Positions 11,320-19,945 of a stretch of DNA of 64,000 nucleotides are shown piece by piece (positions within the stretch are counted from its first letter, which is position 1; each line of letters begins with the position of its first letter). A program made the translations under genes and the position numbers. The notes below the pieces were generated by a model that was not told the origin of the DNA, did no database searches, and saw only the letters and a program-made list of their open reading frames with translations. Origin of the DNA: Pseudomonas eucalypticola (GTDB lineage Bacteria; Pseudomonadota; Gammaproteobacteria; Pseudomonadales; Pseudomonadaceae); assembly GCF_013374995.1 (NCBI RefSeq), contig NZ_CP056030.1:3690501-3754500 (forward strand). The letters run 5' to 3'.

Positions 11320-12926
11320 CTGCCATGCCGTCGCTGCTGATCGCCCCCATCCTCCTGCCGTTGCTGACCGCGGCGGTGATGTTGTTGCTGGGGGAAAAAC
11401 ACCGGCCGCTCAAGGCTCGCCTCAACCTGCTGTCGACCCTGGTCGGCCTGGGCATCGCCGTGGTGTTGCTGCTGGGCGTGCAGAACCAGGCCAGCGCCAT
11501 CGGGGTTTACTTGCCCGGCAATTGGCAAGCGCCGTTCGGGATCGTGCTGGTACTGGACCGGCTGTCCGCGCTGATGCTGGTGCTGACCGGGATCATCGCC
11601 AGCGCCGCCCTGGTGTTCGCCATGGCCCGCTGGGACCGCGCCGGGGCCAGCTTCCATGCACTGTTCCAGATTCAGTTGATGGGCCTGTACGGTGCCTTCC
11701 TGACGGCCGACCTGTTCAACCTGTTCGTGTTTTTCGAGGTGCTGCTGGCGGCCTCCTACGGCATGCTGCTGCACGGGTCCGGGCGGGCACGCGTGTCCTC
11801 GGGGCTGCATTACATCGCCATCAACCTGCTCGCTTCGTCGCTGTTCCTGATCGGCGCAGCGATGATCTACGGGGTCACCGGCACCCTCAACCTGGCCGAC
11901 CTGGCGCTGAAGATCCCCCTGGTGCCGGAGGCCGACCGGGGCTTGCTGCACGCCGGGGTAGCGATCCTGGCCACGGCGTTCCTGGCCAAGGCCGGCATGT
12001 GGCCGCTGAACTTCTGGCTGGTACCGGCCTATGCTTCGGCCAGCGCGCCGGTCGCGGCCCTGTTCGCGATCATGACCAAGGTCGGCGTCTACACCTTGCT
12101 GCGCCTGTGGACCTTGCTGTTTTCAAGCCAGGCGGGCGCCTCGGCTCATTTCGGCGGCAACTGGCTGCTGGCCGGCGGGCTGCTGACCATCGCCGTGGCG
12201 GGTATTGCCGTACTGGCCGCCCAGCGCCTGGAGCGCATGGCCAGCCTCAGCATCCTGGTGTCGGCAGGTACATTGCTGGCGGCGATCGGCTTCGGCGTGC
12301 CGGCCATCACCGCTGGCGCCCTCTTCTACCTGGTCAGCTCGACCCTGGCGCTGGGCGCGCTGTTCCTGCTGGCCGAACTGATCGAGCGCTCCCGTTCGGC
12401 CAACGAAGTGGCCCTGGAAGACGACGGCGACCTGCTGCCACGCCCCGTGGAGTCGCTGCACCCACCCAAGGGCATCAACCTGGACGACGAACAGAAAGCC
12501 GTGGTCGGCCAGGTGATTCCCTGGACCATGGCGTTTCTGGGCCTGAGCTTCATCGCCTGTGCGCTGCTGACGGTCGGCATGCCGCCACTGTCGGGCTTCA
12601 TCGCCAAATTGAACCTGATCGGTGCGCTGGTGCGCACCTCGGGGCCGGCGGCCTGGGCGCTGGTAGCCTTGCTGATTCTGTCAGGGCTGGCCGCCCTGCT
12701 GGCCATGACTCGGCTCGGTATCCAGCGCTTCTGGACACCCCAGGAGCGCCCCTCGCCGCTGCTGCGTCCTGCCGAATGCGTGCCCATCGTTATGCTGCTG
12801 GGGCTGTGCGTCGTGCTGACGATCAAAGGCCAGTGGTTGCTGGATTACACCCACGATACCGCCGCGGTGCTGGATGACCCCAGCCACTACATCGACGCGG
12901 TCATGACCACTGAGGTGCGCCCATGA
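11316..12926 (+). CDS. phaD: Mrp/Pha antiporter subunit D
   Basis: I place the start at ATG 11316, overlapping the phaC stop, giving 536 residues (MTAMPSLLIAPILLP). An open frame continues upstream, but inside phaA/phaC it has no homologous content. The protein has about 14 transmembrane helices of the NuoM/NuoN/MrpD fold, with conserved proton-path blocks such as FLTADLFNLFVFFEVLLAA and LAKAGMWPLNFWLVPAYASA. It is one of the two large subunits (with A) proposed to carry protons. The stop overlaps phaE by 4 nt. Confidence 0.93.
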   Translation: MTAMPSLLIAPILLPLLTAAVMLLLGEKHRPLKARLNLLSTLVGLGIAVVLLLGVQNQASAIGVYLPGNWQAPFGIVLVLDRLSALMLVLTGIIASAALVFAMARWDRAGASFHALFQIQLMGLYGAFLTADLFNLFVFFEVLLAASYGMLLHGSGRARVSSGLHYIAINLLASSLFLIGAAMIYGVTGTLNLADLALKIPLVPEADRGLLHAGVAILATAFLAKAGMWPLNFWLVPAYASASAPVAALFAIMTKVGVYTLLRLWTLLFSSQAGASAHFGGNWLLAGGLLTIAVAGIAVLAAQRLERMASLSILVSAGTLLAAIGFGVPAITAGALFYLVSSTLALGALFLLAELIERSRSANEVALEDDGDLLPRPVESLHPPKGINLDDEQKAVVGQVIPWTMAFLGLSFIACALLTVGMPPLSGFIAKLNLIGALVRTSGPAAWALVALLILSGLAALLAMTRLGIQRFWTPQERPSPLLRPAECVPIVMLLGLCVVLTIKGQWLLDYTHDTAAVLDDPSHYIDAVMTTEVRP

Positions 12927-13411
12927 AGCGTCTGTTTCCGGCGCCGTTGCTGTCACTGGCTTGCGGCTCACTGTGGTTGCTGCTGAACCTGTCCCTGAGC
13001 GCGGGCAACGTGCTGCTGGGGGTTGTGCTGGGCATTCTGGCACCCTGGCTGATGCGCTCGCTGCGCCCACTGTCCGTACGCATCCGCAAACCCGGCGTCA
13101 TCCTTCGCTTGCTGGGCCGGGTGGGTCTGGATGTGGTGGTATCCAACCTGCAAGTCGCCTGGGGCGTGCTCAACCTGGGGCGCCGGCCTCCCCGCTCAGC
13201 CTTCGTCAAGGTACCGCTGGACCTGCGCGATGCCAATGGCCTGGCGGCCCTGTCGACCATCACCACGGTGGTGCCGGGCACGGTCTGGTCGGAACTGGCC
13301 CTGGACCGCAGCATTCTGTTGATGCACGTCTTCGACCTGGACGATGAAGCCCGCTTCATTGCCCACTTCAAGGCCACCTACGAGCGTCCGCTCATGGAGA
13401 TTTTCGAATGA
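12923..13411 (+). CDS. phaE: Mrp/Pha antiporter subunit E
   Basis: The 162-residue protein is an MrpE/MnhE homologue. Two N-terminal hydrophobic helices are followed by a cytosolic domain containing VVSNLQVAWGVLNLG and LSTITTVVPGTVWSELALD, the conserved core of the family. It overlaps phaD and phaF by ATGA on each side. MrpE is needed for full antiport activity and complex stability in other bacteria. Length and position are standard. Confidence 0.93.
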   Translation: MKRLFPAPLLSLACGSLWLLLNLSLSAGNVLLGVVLGILAPWLMRSLRPLSVRIRKPGVILRLLGRVGLDVVVSNLQVAWGVLNLGRRPPRSAFVKVPLDLRDANGLAALSTITTVVPGTVWSELALDRSILLMHVFDLDDEARFIAHFKATYERPLMEIFE

Positions 13412-13686
13412 GTGCCTGGCTCGACCACGTCATCGTCCTGAGCCTGGCGATTTTCGCCCTGGCCATGCTGCTGACCCTGTATCGGCTGTTCAAGGGGCCC
13501 TCTGCCCAGGACCGGGTGCTGGCGTTGGACTACCTGAACATTCTGGGCATGTTGACCATGCTGGTGCTGGGCATCCGCTATGCCAGCGAGACCTACTTCG
13601 AGGCAGCGCTGCTGATTGCGCTGTTCGGCTTCGTCGGCTCGTTCGCCCTGGCCAAATTCCTCTTGCGCGGCGAGGTGATCGAATGA
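13408..13686 (+). CDS. phaF: Mrp/Pha antiporter subunit F
   Basis: This is a 92-residue protein with three transmembrane helices (MrpF/MnhF). The signature block GPSAQDRVLALDYLNILGM follows the first helix. Start and stop overlap the flanking subunit genes by 4 nt. The family is a small membrane subunit of the antiporter; nothing unusual is seen. Confidence 0.93.
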   Translation: MSAWLDHVIVLSLAIFALAMLLTLYRLFKGPSAQDRVLALDYLNILGMLTMLVLGIRYASETYFEAALLIALFGFVGSFALAKFLLRGEVIE

Positions 13687-14033
13687 ACGAAGTGCCAGCG
13701 TGGGCCGAAGCGGCCGTTGGGCTGCTGCTGTTGCTCGGCAGCCTGTTCGCCCTGTTGGGGGCGATCGGCATGGTGCGCCTCAAAGACTTCTTCCAGCGGA
13801 TGCACCCACCGGCCCTGGCGTCGACACTGGGTGCCTGGTGCGTGTCGCTGGCGTCCATTGTTTACTTTTCGATGGTGCGGCACGAACCGGTGCTGCATGC
13901 CTGGCTGGTGCCCATTCTGCTGGCCATTACCTTGCCGGTCACGACCCTGCTGCTGGCGCGCGCCGCGCTGTTTCGCAAACGCATGGCGGGCGAGCCTGTG
14001 CCGGGTGAAGTCAGCAGCCGCGAAACCCCGTAG
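13683..14033 (+). CDS. phaG: Mrp/Pha antiporter subunit G
   Basis: I place the start at ATG 13683, overlapping the phaF stop, giving 116 residues. The longer open frame begins within phaE and is not credible. The protein has three helices of the MrpG/MnhG family, with the conserved block GAIGMVRLKDFFQRMHPPAL. It is the last gene of the six-gene operon. The 88 bp to the convergent ProX-like gene show no strong terminator hairpin. Confidence 0.92.
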   Translation: MNEVPAWAEAAVGLLLLLGSLFALLGAIGMVRLKDFFQRMHPPALASTLGAWCVSLASIVYFSMVRHEPVLHAWLVPILLAITLPVTTLLLARAALFRKRMAGEPVPGEVSSRETP

Positions 14034-14121
14034 CGGCTTGCGCAAAGGGCTCGAGGCTGCCCTGGCCGCATCGCGGTGTGCCTGATGTTACGCGGCGTTC
14101 GTGACGCGGCCAAGTCCGCTG

Positions 14122-15126
14122 CTACAGCGCGGCGGCGACTTTGTCGGCTACCGGGGCGGGCACCCAGGCGCGCCATAGCTGTGGGTGCGCCTTCAGGAAG
14201 GCGATGGCGACCTGGCGCGGCGGCAGGTGCTCTTCGCTCATGGTGGCCAAGGCCTTGTTGAGGTCATCGATAGGCAACTGCACCTTCTCGAAGAACCCCA
14301 CCAGTTGCGGGTAATCCTTGGCGAACGCCGTAGACACCCCTACCGACAGGATGGAGGGCGGAGAACGGGTAGGCCGGGGCGCCGGGTTGTCCGCCTGGGT
14401 CAGGGTTTTCCAGGCCTCGGGGTCGAACGCCGGCTCCTGCAATTGCACCAGGCGGTAACGGCCCAGCAACGGTGTAGGCGACCAGTAATAGAAGAGCACC
14501 GGCCGGCCCCGCTTGATCGAGGAAGTGATTTCCGCGTCCAGCGCCGCACCACTGCCGGAACGGAAGTTGGTGTAGCTGTCGCTCAAGCCGTATGCCTTGA
14601 GTTTCTGGCCGTTGACCACTTCCGACGTCCAGCCGATCGGGCTGTTGAGGAACCGGCCCTTGCCAGGGTCTTCAGGGTCACGGAACACGTCCTTGTAGCG
14701 CGGCAGGTCGCTGACGCTGCGCAGTTCGGGCGCCAGGGGCTTGATGCCCTGCGCCGCATCGCCCTTGATCACGTACTCGGGCACCCACCAGCCTTCGGTC
14801 GCCCCCGCCACCAGGTTGCCCAGCCCCTTGACCTGGCCCGCCGCCTCGGCCTTCACCCACACCGGACTGCGCCCAGCCCACTCCTCGGCGATCACCTGTA
14901 TGTCGTTTTTCGCCAGGGCGGTTTCCAGGGTGATGGTGGTGCCCGGCAGGGTATCGGTCGGCAGGTCGTAGCCCTTCTCCACCACCAGGCGCAGGACTTC
15001 GGTAATCAGGCTGCCGCTTTCCCAGTTCAGGTCGGCAAAGTGGATGGGCGCAGGCGCGGCGCGCAACGGCGACGCCGCCAGCGCCAGGCAGCAAAGCACA
15101 GCGGACACTAACAGTTTCATCGGCAT
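14122..15126 (-). CDS. ProX/OpuAC-like betaine-type ABC substrate-binding protein
   Basis: The start is set at the ATG at 15126 (MPMKLLVSAVLCC) or 15120, giving about 334 residues. The sequence opens with a signal peptide cleaved near SPLRAAPAP. The mature part is a type II periplasmic binding protein of the OpuAC/ProX family (LPGTTITLETALAKNDIQVI, YKDVFRDPEDPGKGRF, PVLFYYWSPTPLLG), which binds glycine betaine, choline or related quaternary amines. The long C-terminal tail with VAIAFLKAHPQLWRAWV is typical. No ABC ATPase or permease gene is adjacent, so it is an orphan binding protein that probably docks on a transporter encoded elsewhere. Confidence 0.85.
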   Translation of the reverse strand: MPMKLLVSAVLCCLALAASPLRAAPAPIHFADLNWESGSLITEVLRLVVEKGYDLPTDTLPGTTITLETALAKNDIQVIAEEWAGRSPVWVKAEAAGQVKGLGNLVAGATEGWWVPEYVIKGDAAQGIKPLAPELRSVSDLPRYKDVFRDPEDPGKGRFLNSPIGWTSEVVNGQKLKAYGLSDSYTNFRSGSGAALDAEITSSIKRGRPVLFYYWSPTPLLGRYRLVQLQEPAFDPEAWKTLTQADNPAPRPTRSPPSILSVGVSTAFAKDYPQLVGFFEKVQLPIDDLNKALATMSEEHLPPRQVAIAFLKAHPQLWRAWVPAPVADKVAAAL

Positions 15127-15172
15127 GGTCTCGACAGTCAGCACTCACTGACTGTAGACCACCGCGCGGACG

Positions 15173-15640
15173 TTACTCGCTGGGCTTGAACGTCAGCTCG
15201 CCCTTGCGCCATTTGGCGGCCTTGGACGAGGCGGCCTTGAGGGTCTTGGCCAGGCCACCCTGCAGTTGTTCATTGGCAGCGAACACCATCACCACGGTCT
15301 GGCCTTCCTTGAAGACGATACCGTTGCCATCGGCGGTGCTGACAAAGGCATATTCGCCAAGCCCATAGACCGCCAACTTGATTTCGCGGAACTTGATTTC
15401 AAACTTTCCGCCTTCTCGGCTGGGTAATACTGCCGCACGGAAGTGGTCACCCACTTTCAGTTCCAGGCGGGGTTTGTCATCCACTACCAGTGCGCTTTCG
15501 GTATCGAGCTCAGCCATGTAAATGCCTTCGGCGGTTTGCTCGGTGACATACACGAAACGCGATTGAAACAGTTTTACCAGTTTGGCGCGAAGGTCGCCCA
15601 GCACGAACAGCGCGTGCATTTCCAGATTACTTACTGCCAA
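15173..15640 (-). CDS. Conserved hypothetical protein (155 aa)
   Basis: I do not recognise a family. The protein is soluble with mixed alpha/beta character: a hydrophobic helix at 5-25, several beta-like stretches (RFVYVTEQTAEGIYMAEL, KFEIKFREIKLAVYGLGEY) and a basic end (SSKAAKWRKGELTFKPSE). Codon use matches neighbours and no overlapping frame is better. It lies upstream of the ProX-like gene on the same strand, 28 bp away, so the two may be cotranscribed. A C-terminal Lys-rich tail could bind nucleic acid, but that is a guess. Confidence 0.7.
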   Translation of the reverse strand: MAVSNLEMHALFVLGDLRAKLVKLFQSRFVYVTEQTAEGIYMAELDTESALVVDDKPRLELKVGDHFRAAVLPSREGGKFEIKFREIKLAVYGLGEYAFVSTADGNGIVFKEGQTVVMVFAANEQLQGGLAKTLKAASSKAAKWRKGELTFKPSE

Positions 15641-16017
15641 TTAAAAATCCTCGAAATGAAAACACTGCCCCCTCCAACTCGGGCAGCCGAACCCAACCCG
15701 GCCGAACCCGAACACCAAGGCCCGGCGTGAAGAACACACGTCCATGAGAGACCCGACCAGCCCCGCCATGAGAAAGGGCGAGACTCGCTCCGCAGCGCAG
15801 AAGACTAACGGAAACAGCCCAGGGACGACGCCCGCAGGCATTCACTGACCTTGAAGGAAAAAACCACCCTACGTGTAGGGCGTTGCCTATTCGCTGGAAT
15901 CAGCAATACGCCACAGCCCGCAGTACCTTTTCCGACAGCCTGATGCGGTAAAAAATGCGATAGCTATGCACGCCGCTACGCACAGGGCGTACCGCTACCC
16001 CACGAGAAGGAACGAAT
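15641..16017. other. 377-bp intergenic region between divergent hypothetical genes
   Basis: It should hold the promoters for 15173-15640 (minus) and 16018-16269 (plus). A small hairpin CCCTAC-GT-GTAGGG lies near 15869-15882. On the minus strand an open frame ending at 15900 has a tail YRIFYRIRLSEKVLRAVAYC reminiscent of RelE/ParE toxin ends, but it is short and overlaps the next gene; I treat it only as a possible remnant. Nothing else is recognised. Confidence 0.4.
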
Positions 16018-16269
16018 ATGCACGATTCAATGGAAAACCGTCGAGCCTCTATTGACGAGGCCCACCCAACTATCGACTTCGGCGCTCTATTGTACCGACA
16101 CATCGGGTCACAGGGCTACCACCCCGCGCCCCGTTGCCATGTTATTCCAGCGGGGCGCAACTTCTTTCATATCCAGGAACGCGCCTCCGGGCGAACCCTG
16201 GGCTTTCGCCGCAGCCATCTTGAAGCCTGTGCGCTGGCCCAGCAACTGGAAAGCAGCGTACCGGCCTAA
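16018..16269 (+). CDS. Small hypothetical protein (83 aa)
   Basis: AGAAGGAA a few bases upstream of the ATG at 16018 is a good ribosome-binding site, which supports this being real despite its length. The product is soluble and His/Arg-rich, with no membrane segment or known motif. The middle (HVIPAGRNFFHIQERASGRTL) looks like a compact beta-rich fold, and the end is an Ala/Leu helix. It is followed 54 bp later by another hypothetical gene on the same strand. Confidence 0.65.
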   Translation: MHDSMENRRASIDEAHPTIDFGALLYRHIGSQGYHPAPRCHVIPAGRNFFHIQERASGRTLGFRRSHLEACALAQQLESSVPA

Positions 16270-16323
16270 AGGACTGTGTAGCACCGCCGATACAATTGGC
16301 GAGCCCTCTTCGAGATCAACGCC

Positions 16324-16773
16324 ATGCTTGAAATCAATACGGTCCTCGGCCTGCTGGCGCCGCGGGAAGAGGACCCGGCGCGCGTGCGGGCCGAAGCCGA
16401 GGCCAGCGCACGGGCGCGCGCTGAAGTCGAGGCCAGTGCGGCCGAGGCAACCGCCGCCAAGGCCGCTGCCACCGAGGCCGCCACTGCCAAGCGCCAGGCC
16501 CAGCAGGTCGCCAACCGCCGCCGCGCGCGCCAGCACAATCAACGTATCGCCGAACTGCAGAACCAGGCCAGGCACGAACAGCACCAATACATGGCAGCGC
16601 TGAACGCCGACTACCCGAGCGTCGCCGAACGCAATCTGGCGCTCACCCGCGCCCGGGCCAGCATGATGGCCGCGCATATCGCCAGAGACTTGGCGACGAC
16701 GGTACCCGTGACCCCACGCCCGCCCGCTAGCACGCCGGGCCAGGATTCAAGCAGCGTCGACACCTTCGCATGA
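16324..16773 (+). CDS. Ala-rich coiled-coil hypothetical protein (149 aa)
   Basis: Residues about 15-100 are almost wholly Ala/Glu/Arg/Lys/Gln and should form one long helix or coiled coil (RAEAEASARARAEVEASA). The last 30 residues are Pro/Ser/Thr-rich and disordered. There is no signal peptide. The family is not recognised. A weak GAG-type ribosome-binding site precedes the ATG. The compositional bias means spurious matches to other coiled coils should be expected. Confidence 0.55.
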   Translation: MLEINTVLGLLAPREEDPARVRAEAEASARARAEVEASAAEATAAKAAATEAATAKRQAQQVANRRRARQHNQRIAELQNQARHEQHQYMAALNADYPSVAERNLALTRARASMMAAHIARDLATTVPVTPRPPASTPGQDSSSVDTFA

Positions 16774-16926
16774 GCCTCGGGCCTGCCGGTGCCCGATCAG
16801 GGCCTGCCGCCCCTTCTGCCACGCGGCTCCACCTCGGATAGAACTCTTGTGCCTGGAACCTTTCATAGCATAGACAAGCGCTTTTTCAGCCAGGCACCGG
16901 CAGGCTTCCCCTGCCAAGGAGATGAC

Positions 16927-17166
16927 ATGGAAACCGAACAAACGAATCTGGGTACCCTGTTCGAACAATTGGGGCTGGACGGCGACCCGGCCAGCATTGA
17001 TCGTTTCATCGCAGCCCACCCCCTGCCCGCGGACGTGAAGCTGATCGATGCCACGTTCTGGACCGACCGCCAAGCGCAATTTCTGAAGGAAGAACTACGC
17101 GCCGATGGCGGCGACTGGGCCATTCCTATCGACGAGTTGAACCAGCGGCTGCATCAGCAAGCGTGA
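16927..17166 (+). CDS. DUF2789 family protein
   Basis: I choose ATG 16927 because AAGGAG lies at 16916-16921 immediately upstream and the resulting 79 residues match the usual ~75-residue length of DUF2789. The open frame extends upstream without homologous content. Diagnostic features are the FEQLGLDGDPASIDRFIAAH opening, LIDATFWTDRQAQFLKEEL and DWAIPIDELNQRLH. The function of the family is unknown. It overlaps the convergent small gene at its 3' end by 13 bp. Confidence 0.8.
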   Translation: METEQTNLGTLFEQLGLDGDPASIDRFIAAHPLPADVKLIDATFWTDRQAQFLKEELRADGGDWAIPIDELNQRLHQQA

Positions 17167-17369
17167 CGCGACGCTAACAGCCCAGGCTCTACGGCCAGTT
17201 GCGCCAGCCAGGCGTCCCGGCACTCCAGCGCTTCGGCGCGGCTCGCGAAGGCGGTGCCGCGCCGTTCGCCGTTGACCAGCACCACCCAGCACACGCGCGT
17301 GCCCACCGCCTGAAGGCCGGCGGGTACGCCGCTGCCGATCATGACGGCCACATCAACTTTGCTTTGCAT
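17154..17369 (-). CDS. Small hypothetical protein (71 aa)
   Basis: GGGAGG lies 7 nt upstream of the ATG, a strong ribosome-binding site. The product has a short hydrophobic start (VAVMIGSGVPAGLQAVG), a beta-like strand pair (RVCWVVLVNGERRGTAFAS) and a helix (RAEALECRDAWLAQLAV), giving a compact small domain. The family is not recognised. The upstream AT-rich 17370-17440 region is a likely promoter. It is tail-to-tail with the DUF2789 gene. Confidence 0.6.
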   Translation of the reverse strand: MQSKVDVAVMIGSGVPAGLQAVGTRVCWVVLVNGERRGTAFASRAEALECRDAWLAQLAVEPGLLASRHAC

Positions 17370-17487
17370 GATTTCCCTCCCGAGATTTCATTAGCTAGCT
17401 AACAATGTAACTATCATAGTGCCTTCAGTGATGAAGAAACAGTGAACTCTGGTATAGCTTCGTTACAGAAACGGTAACAAAACCCCG

Positions 17488-19089
17488 TTAGTCTCGAACA
17501 CTCTGCGGTGTGTATCCCAACCGGAACCCGCCCCAGTGCCTTCCCTTGATATGTATCGGCACGGACAGGTCGTGCATGAGCTCCCCGGTATCGCGGGTGT
17601 AAGTCTGCAGCAGCACTGCCTGTTCATGACTGCCACAGCGCACGCCAGTGCGGTCGTCGAACTTGCGCTTGGTGCGGTTGCCCAGGGTGTCCCGCGCCAC
17701 ATCGCCGGTCAGTGGTTGGCTGAACGCCTGGTTATGCGTGGGTACATAGCCTTGGGGCGTGCAGGCGATGGCGAAGACCAGGCCCTCGTGGCGGCGCAAC
17801 AAGGGCTCCTGGATCGCCGGCAGTACCTGGTCGGTGTAGCGGTCGAAACGGGTGCGGAATTTCACCGGGTGCGTATTGGCAACCGGCTGGTAGTGACGGT
17901 CGAACAGGTCGTCCAGGCTCAAGCGCCCGCTGTCCAGGTCCTGTTCGAACTGCCGCGCGATGTGGGCCGCGCCTTCACGGGCCAAATCGTAGACGCGCTG
18001 GTGATAGTCGTCGAGGCCGACCTCGGCCAGGCGCTCGCTGATGCTCTCGGCCTGGCTTTCCAGCTGCACCGCGGCCCCGGCCAGGTGCTGGGTCTGCTGG
18101 TCGCTGACGGCCAGGTCGCCACGCATCTGCTCCACCGCCTGAAACAGGCTGGCCAGTTGCTCACGATTGGTCTGGGCGCCCTGGGCGATCTCACCCACCT
18201 GGCGCTCCACGCCCGCCGCCAAAGTGGCGATGGTGTGCAGTTGCTCACCGGTATGTTCCACCTGCAACACCCCTGCCCCCAGGTCCGTGGACAACTGGCG
18301 GATTTGCTCCACCACCTCAGCGGTGCGCATTTGAATATCGGCGACCATCTGCCCGACCTCTTCAGTGGCCGTTGCAGTGCGGCCAGCCAACCCCCTCACC
18401 TCATCGGCGACCACGGCGAAACCACGGCCATATTCCCCGGCCCTGGCGGCCTCGATCGCCGCGTTCAATGCCAACAGGTTGGTCTGGCTGGCGATGGACT
18501 GGATGACCGCCGTGACGCGCTGGATGTCTTCACTGCGCTGGCTCAGCGCCTCGATCAGTTCGCGGCTGGCGTTGGCGCGCTCGCTGAGCTGGTGCATGCG
18601 GGCAATAGACGCGGCCAGGACTTCGCGACCTGCCACGCCGTGGCGATGCGCCTCGCTGGCGGCCCCCAGCGCCTGCTGGCTCAGCTCGGAAGTGACCTGT
18701 TCGGTGCCGATCATGACCTCGGCGCTGCTGACGATCTGCGCGGCGGCGGTCAACTGCGATTGCACGCGCGCGGCCAGCTGGCGCACGGAGAACGCCACAC
18801 CGGCGGCGGACAGGGCATTCAGGCTGGTGGTACGGGACAGGTCACGGCTGAGCGCCGCCAGGGGCGGCACCTCATTGGCCTGGGCCGGCGCGGGCGCTGG
18901 CTGGCCCAGCCTCGGTAGCCACAGGCAGAGCAAGGCCAGGGGCGCGGCCAAGTAGAACGGCAGCTGGACAAACGCCGTGGCTGCCAGCAGGCCAAGCAAC
19001 GCCAGGCCCTGCAACCCGGGGAGCCAGGACCGGGGCGGGCGAACCGCAGTTGGCCGGGCAGTGGCGAGCAGAGATCCGTCTCTCATCAT
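17488..19089 (-). CDS. Methyl-accepting chemotaxis protein with C-terminal sensor-like domain
   Basis: Start at ATG 19089 (GAGG lies 8 nt upstream; the frame opens with GTG at 19098). The protein has about 533 residues. Two adjacent hydrophobic segments (about 25-60) form a short membrane hairpin with almost no periplasmic loop. The MCP signalling domain follows (hairpin tip [18 protein letters not shown], then [13 protein letters not shown]). Unusually, about 140 residues follow the signalling domain (about 390-533), including [20 protein letters not shown] and [16 protein letters not shown], a C-terminal extension seen in a set of Pseudomonas receptors and probably a cytoplasmic sensor. No HAMP domain is evident. 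The ligand is unknown. Confidence 0.88.
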   Translation of the reverse strand: MMRDGSLLATARPTAVRPPRSWLPGLQGLALLGLLAATAFVQLPFYLAAPLALLCLWLPRLGQPAPAPAQANEVPPLAALSRDLSRTTSLNALSAAGVAFSVRQLAARVQSQLTAAAQIVSSAEVMIGTEQVTSELSQQALGAASEAHRHGVAGREVLAASIARMHQLSERANASRELIEALSQRSEDIQRVTAVIQSIASQTNLLALNAAIEAARAGEYGRGFAVVADEVRGLAGRTATATEEVGQMVADIQMRTAEVVEQIRQLSTDLGAGVLQVEHTGEQLHTIATLAAGVERQVGEIAQGAQTNREQLASLFQAVEQMRGDLAVSDQQTQHLAGAAVQLESQAESISERLAEVGLDDYHQRVYDLAREGAAHIARQFEQDLDSGRLSLDDLFDRHYQPVANTHPVKFRTRFDRYTDQVLPAIQEPLLRRHEGLVFAIACTPQGYVPTHNQAFSQPLTGDVARDTLGNRTKRKFDDRTGVRCGSHEQAVLLQTYTRDTGELMHDLSVPIHIKGRHWGGFRLGYTPQSVRD

Positions 19090-19204
19090 TTCAAGCACCT
19101 CGTGGCTATTGTCATTGTTCTGACGTCATTAAACGCCACAACAAGGCAATTGGCCACTACCGCTCACCTGCAACGCCCCTGGCAATCGGGCGTCCGGGGC
19201 GCGA

Positions 19205-19609
19205 TCAGGCCTGGCGCTGGTGCTTGTCGATCTGCTCGTGACGCTCTTGGGCTTCGATGCAGTATTTGGTGGTCGGGCTGATCAGCAGGCGCTTGAGGCC
19301 GATCGGCTCGCCGCTGTCGTCGCACCAGCCGAAGCTTTCGTCGGCGATACGGCCCAGGGCCTGTTCCAGCTGCGGCAGCGAACGCTGATCGCGGTCGATG
19401 ACGTTGACCAGCCAGTGGCGCTCTTCTTCAACCGAAGCGGCATCGGCCGGGTCGGCCGGGGTGTCCAGGCTCTCAATGGCGATGCGGCTCTGTTCGATAC
19501 GCTCGTGCGTCTCGACCTTGAGCGCCTGCAGCAGCTCGGTGAAAAATGCCAGCTGCTCGGCGTTCATGTAGTCATCGGCCGGCATGGCCAGCAACTTTTC
19601 CTTTGTCAT
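19205..19609 (-). CDS. DksA/TraR family protein with degenerate zinc finger
   Basis: Start at ATG 19609 (MTKEKLLAMPADDYMN) with AGAGAA upstream; the nine residues before it in the open frame are unlikely to be translated. The protein has 134 residues. The coiled-coil region (about 20-85) is followed by a C-terminal finger in which the four DksA cysteines are reduced to two (GWCDDSGEPIG and KYCIEAQERHE). Such Cys-poor paralogues (DksA2-like) bind RNA polymerase and can replace DksA when zinc is scarce in P. aeruginosa. This gene has no visible Zur box upstream, so zinc regulation is not shown here. Confidence 0.85.
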   Translation of the reverse strand: MTKEKLLAMPADDYMNAEQLAFFTELLQALKVETHERIEQSRIAIESLDTPADPADAASVEEERHWLVNVIDRDQRSLPQLEQALGRIADESFGWCDDSGEPIGLKRLLISPTTKYCIEAQERHEQIDKHQRQA

Positions 19610-19945
19610 TGATTTCTCTATAAAAAATACGTGCATTAAGGCGAATCAAAATGTGCTGCCGAACCCGGTTCGGCCCCACGGAATTCTTCAAGCGCCAACC
19701 GGCACTCAATTTATGAGGGGCGGCAGTCTAAGGCGGGTTTTCTCGCGCAGCAACTGAATTGAAGGCAGATTTGACCAATAACCTGCATCTTTGCGCAATG
19801 CCTTCCGGGTCATACCCGGCGCGGGCGAGCGCGGCGGACAAAAATGCCGCCAACAGGCGGCCATCTTCGGGCTAAACGCGGCAAAAAGCAAAAAAGCCCG
19901 CGGGGCACCGAAAGCGGCGCCGCGCGGGCAAAAATCGCAACCCCG
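19610..19945. other. Intergenic region between dksA-like gene and ABC permease
   Basis: Besides the terminator listed separately, it holds the promoter of the DksA-like gene and an AT-richer stretch. No open frame with coding character was found. No GTTATA-type Zur site is visible. Confidence 0.5.
19891..19934 (-). terminator. Rho-independent terminator of the inositol ABC operon
   Basis: On the minus strand the permease stop is followed by GCCCGCG paired with CGCGGGC and then a run of T (complement of AAAAA at 19891-19895). The GC-rich stem is interrupted by the loop GCGCCGCTTTCGGTGC. It has a good T-tract for the leftward iol/ABC transcript. Confidence 0.75.
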
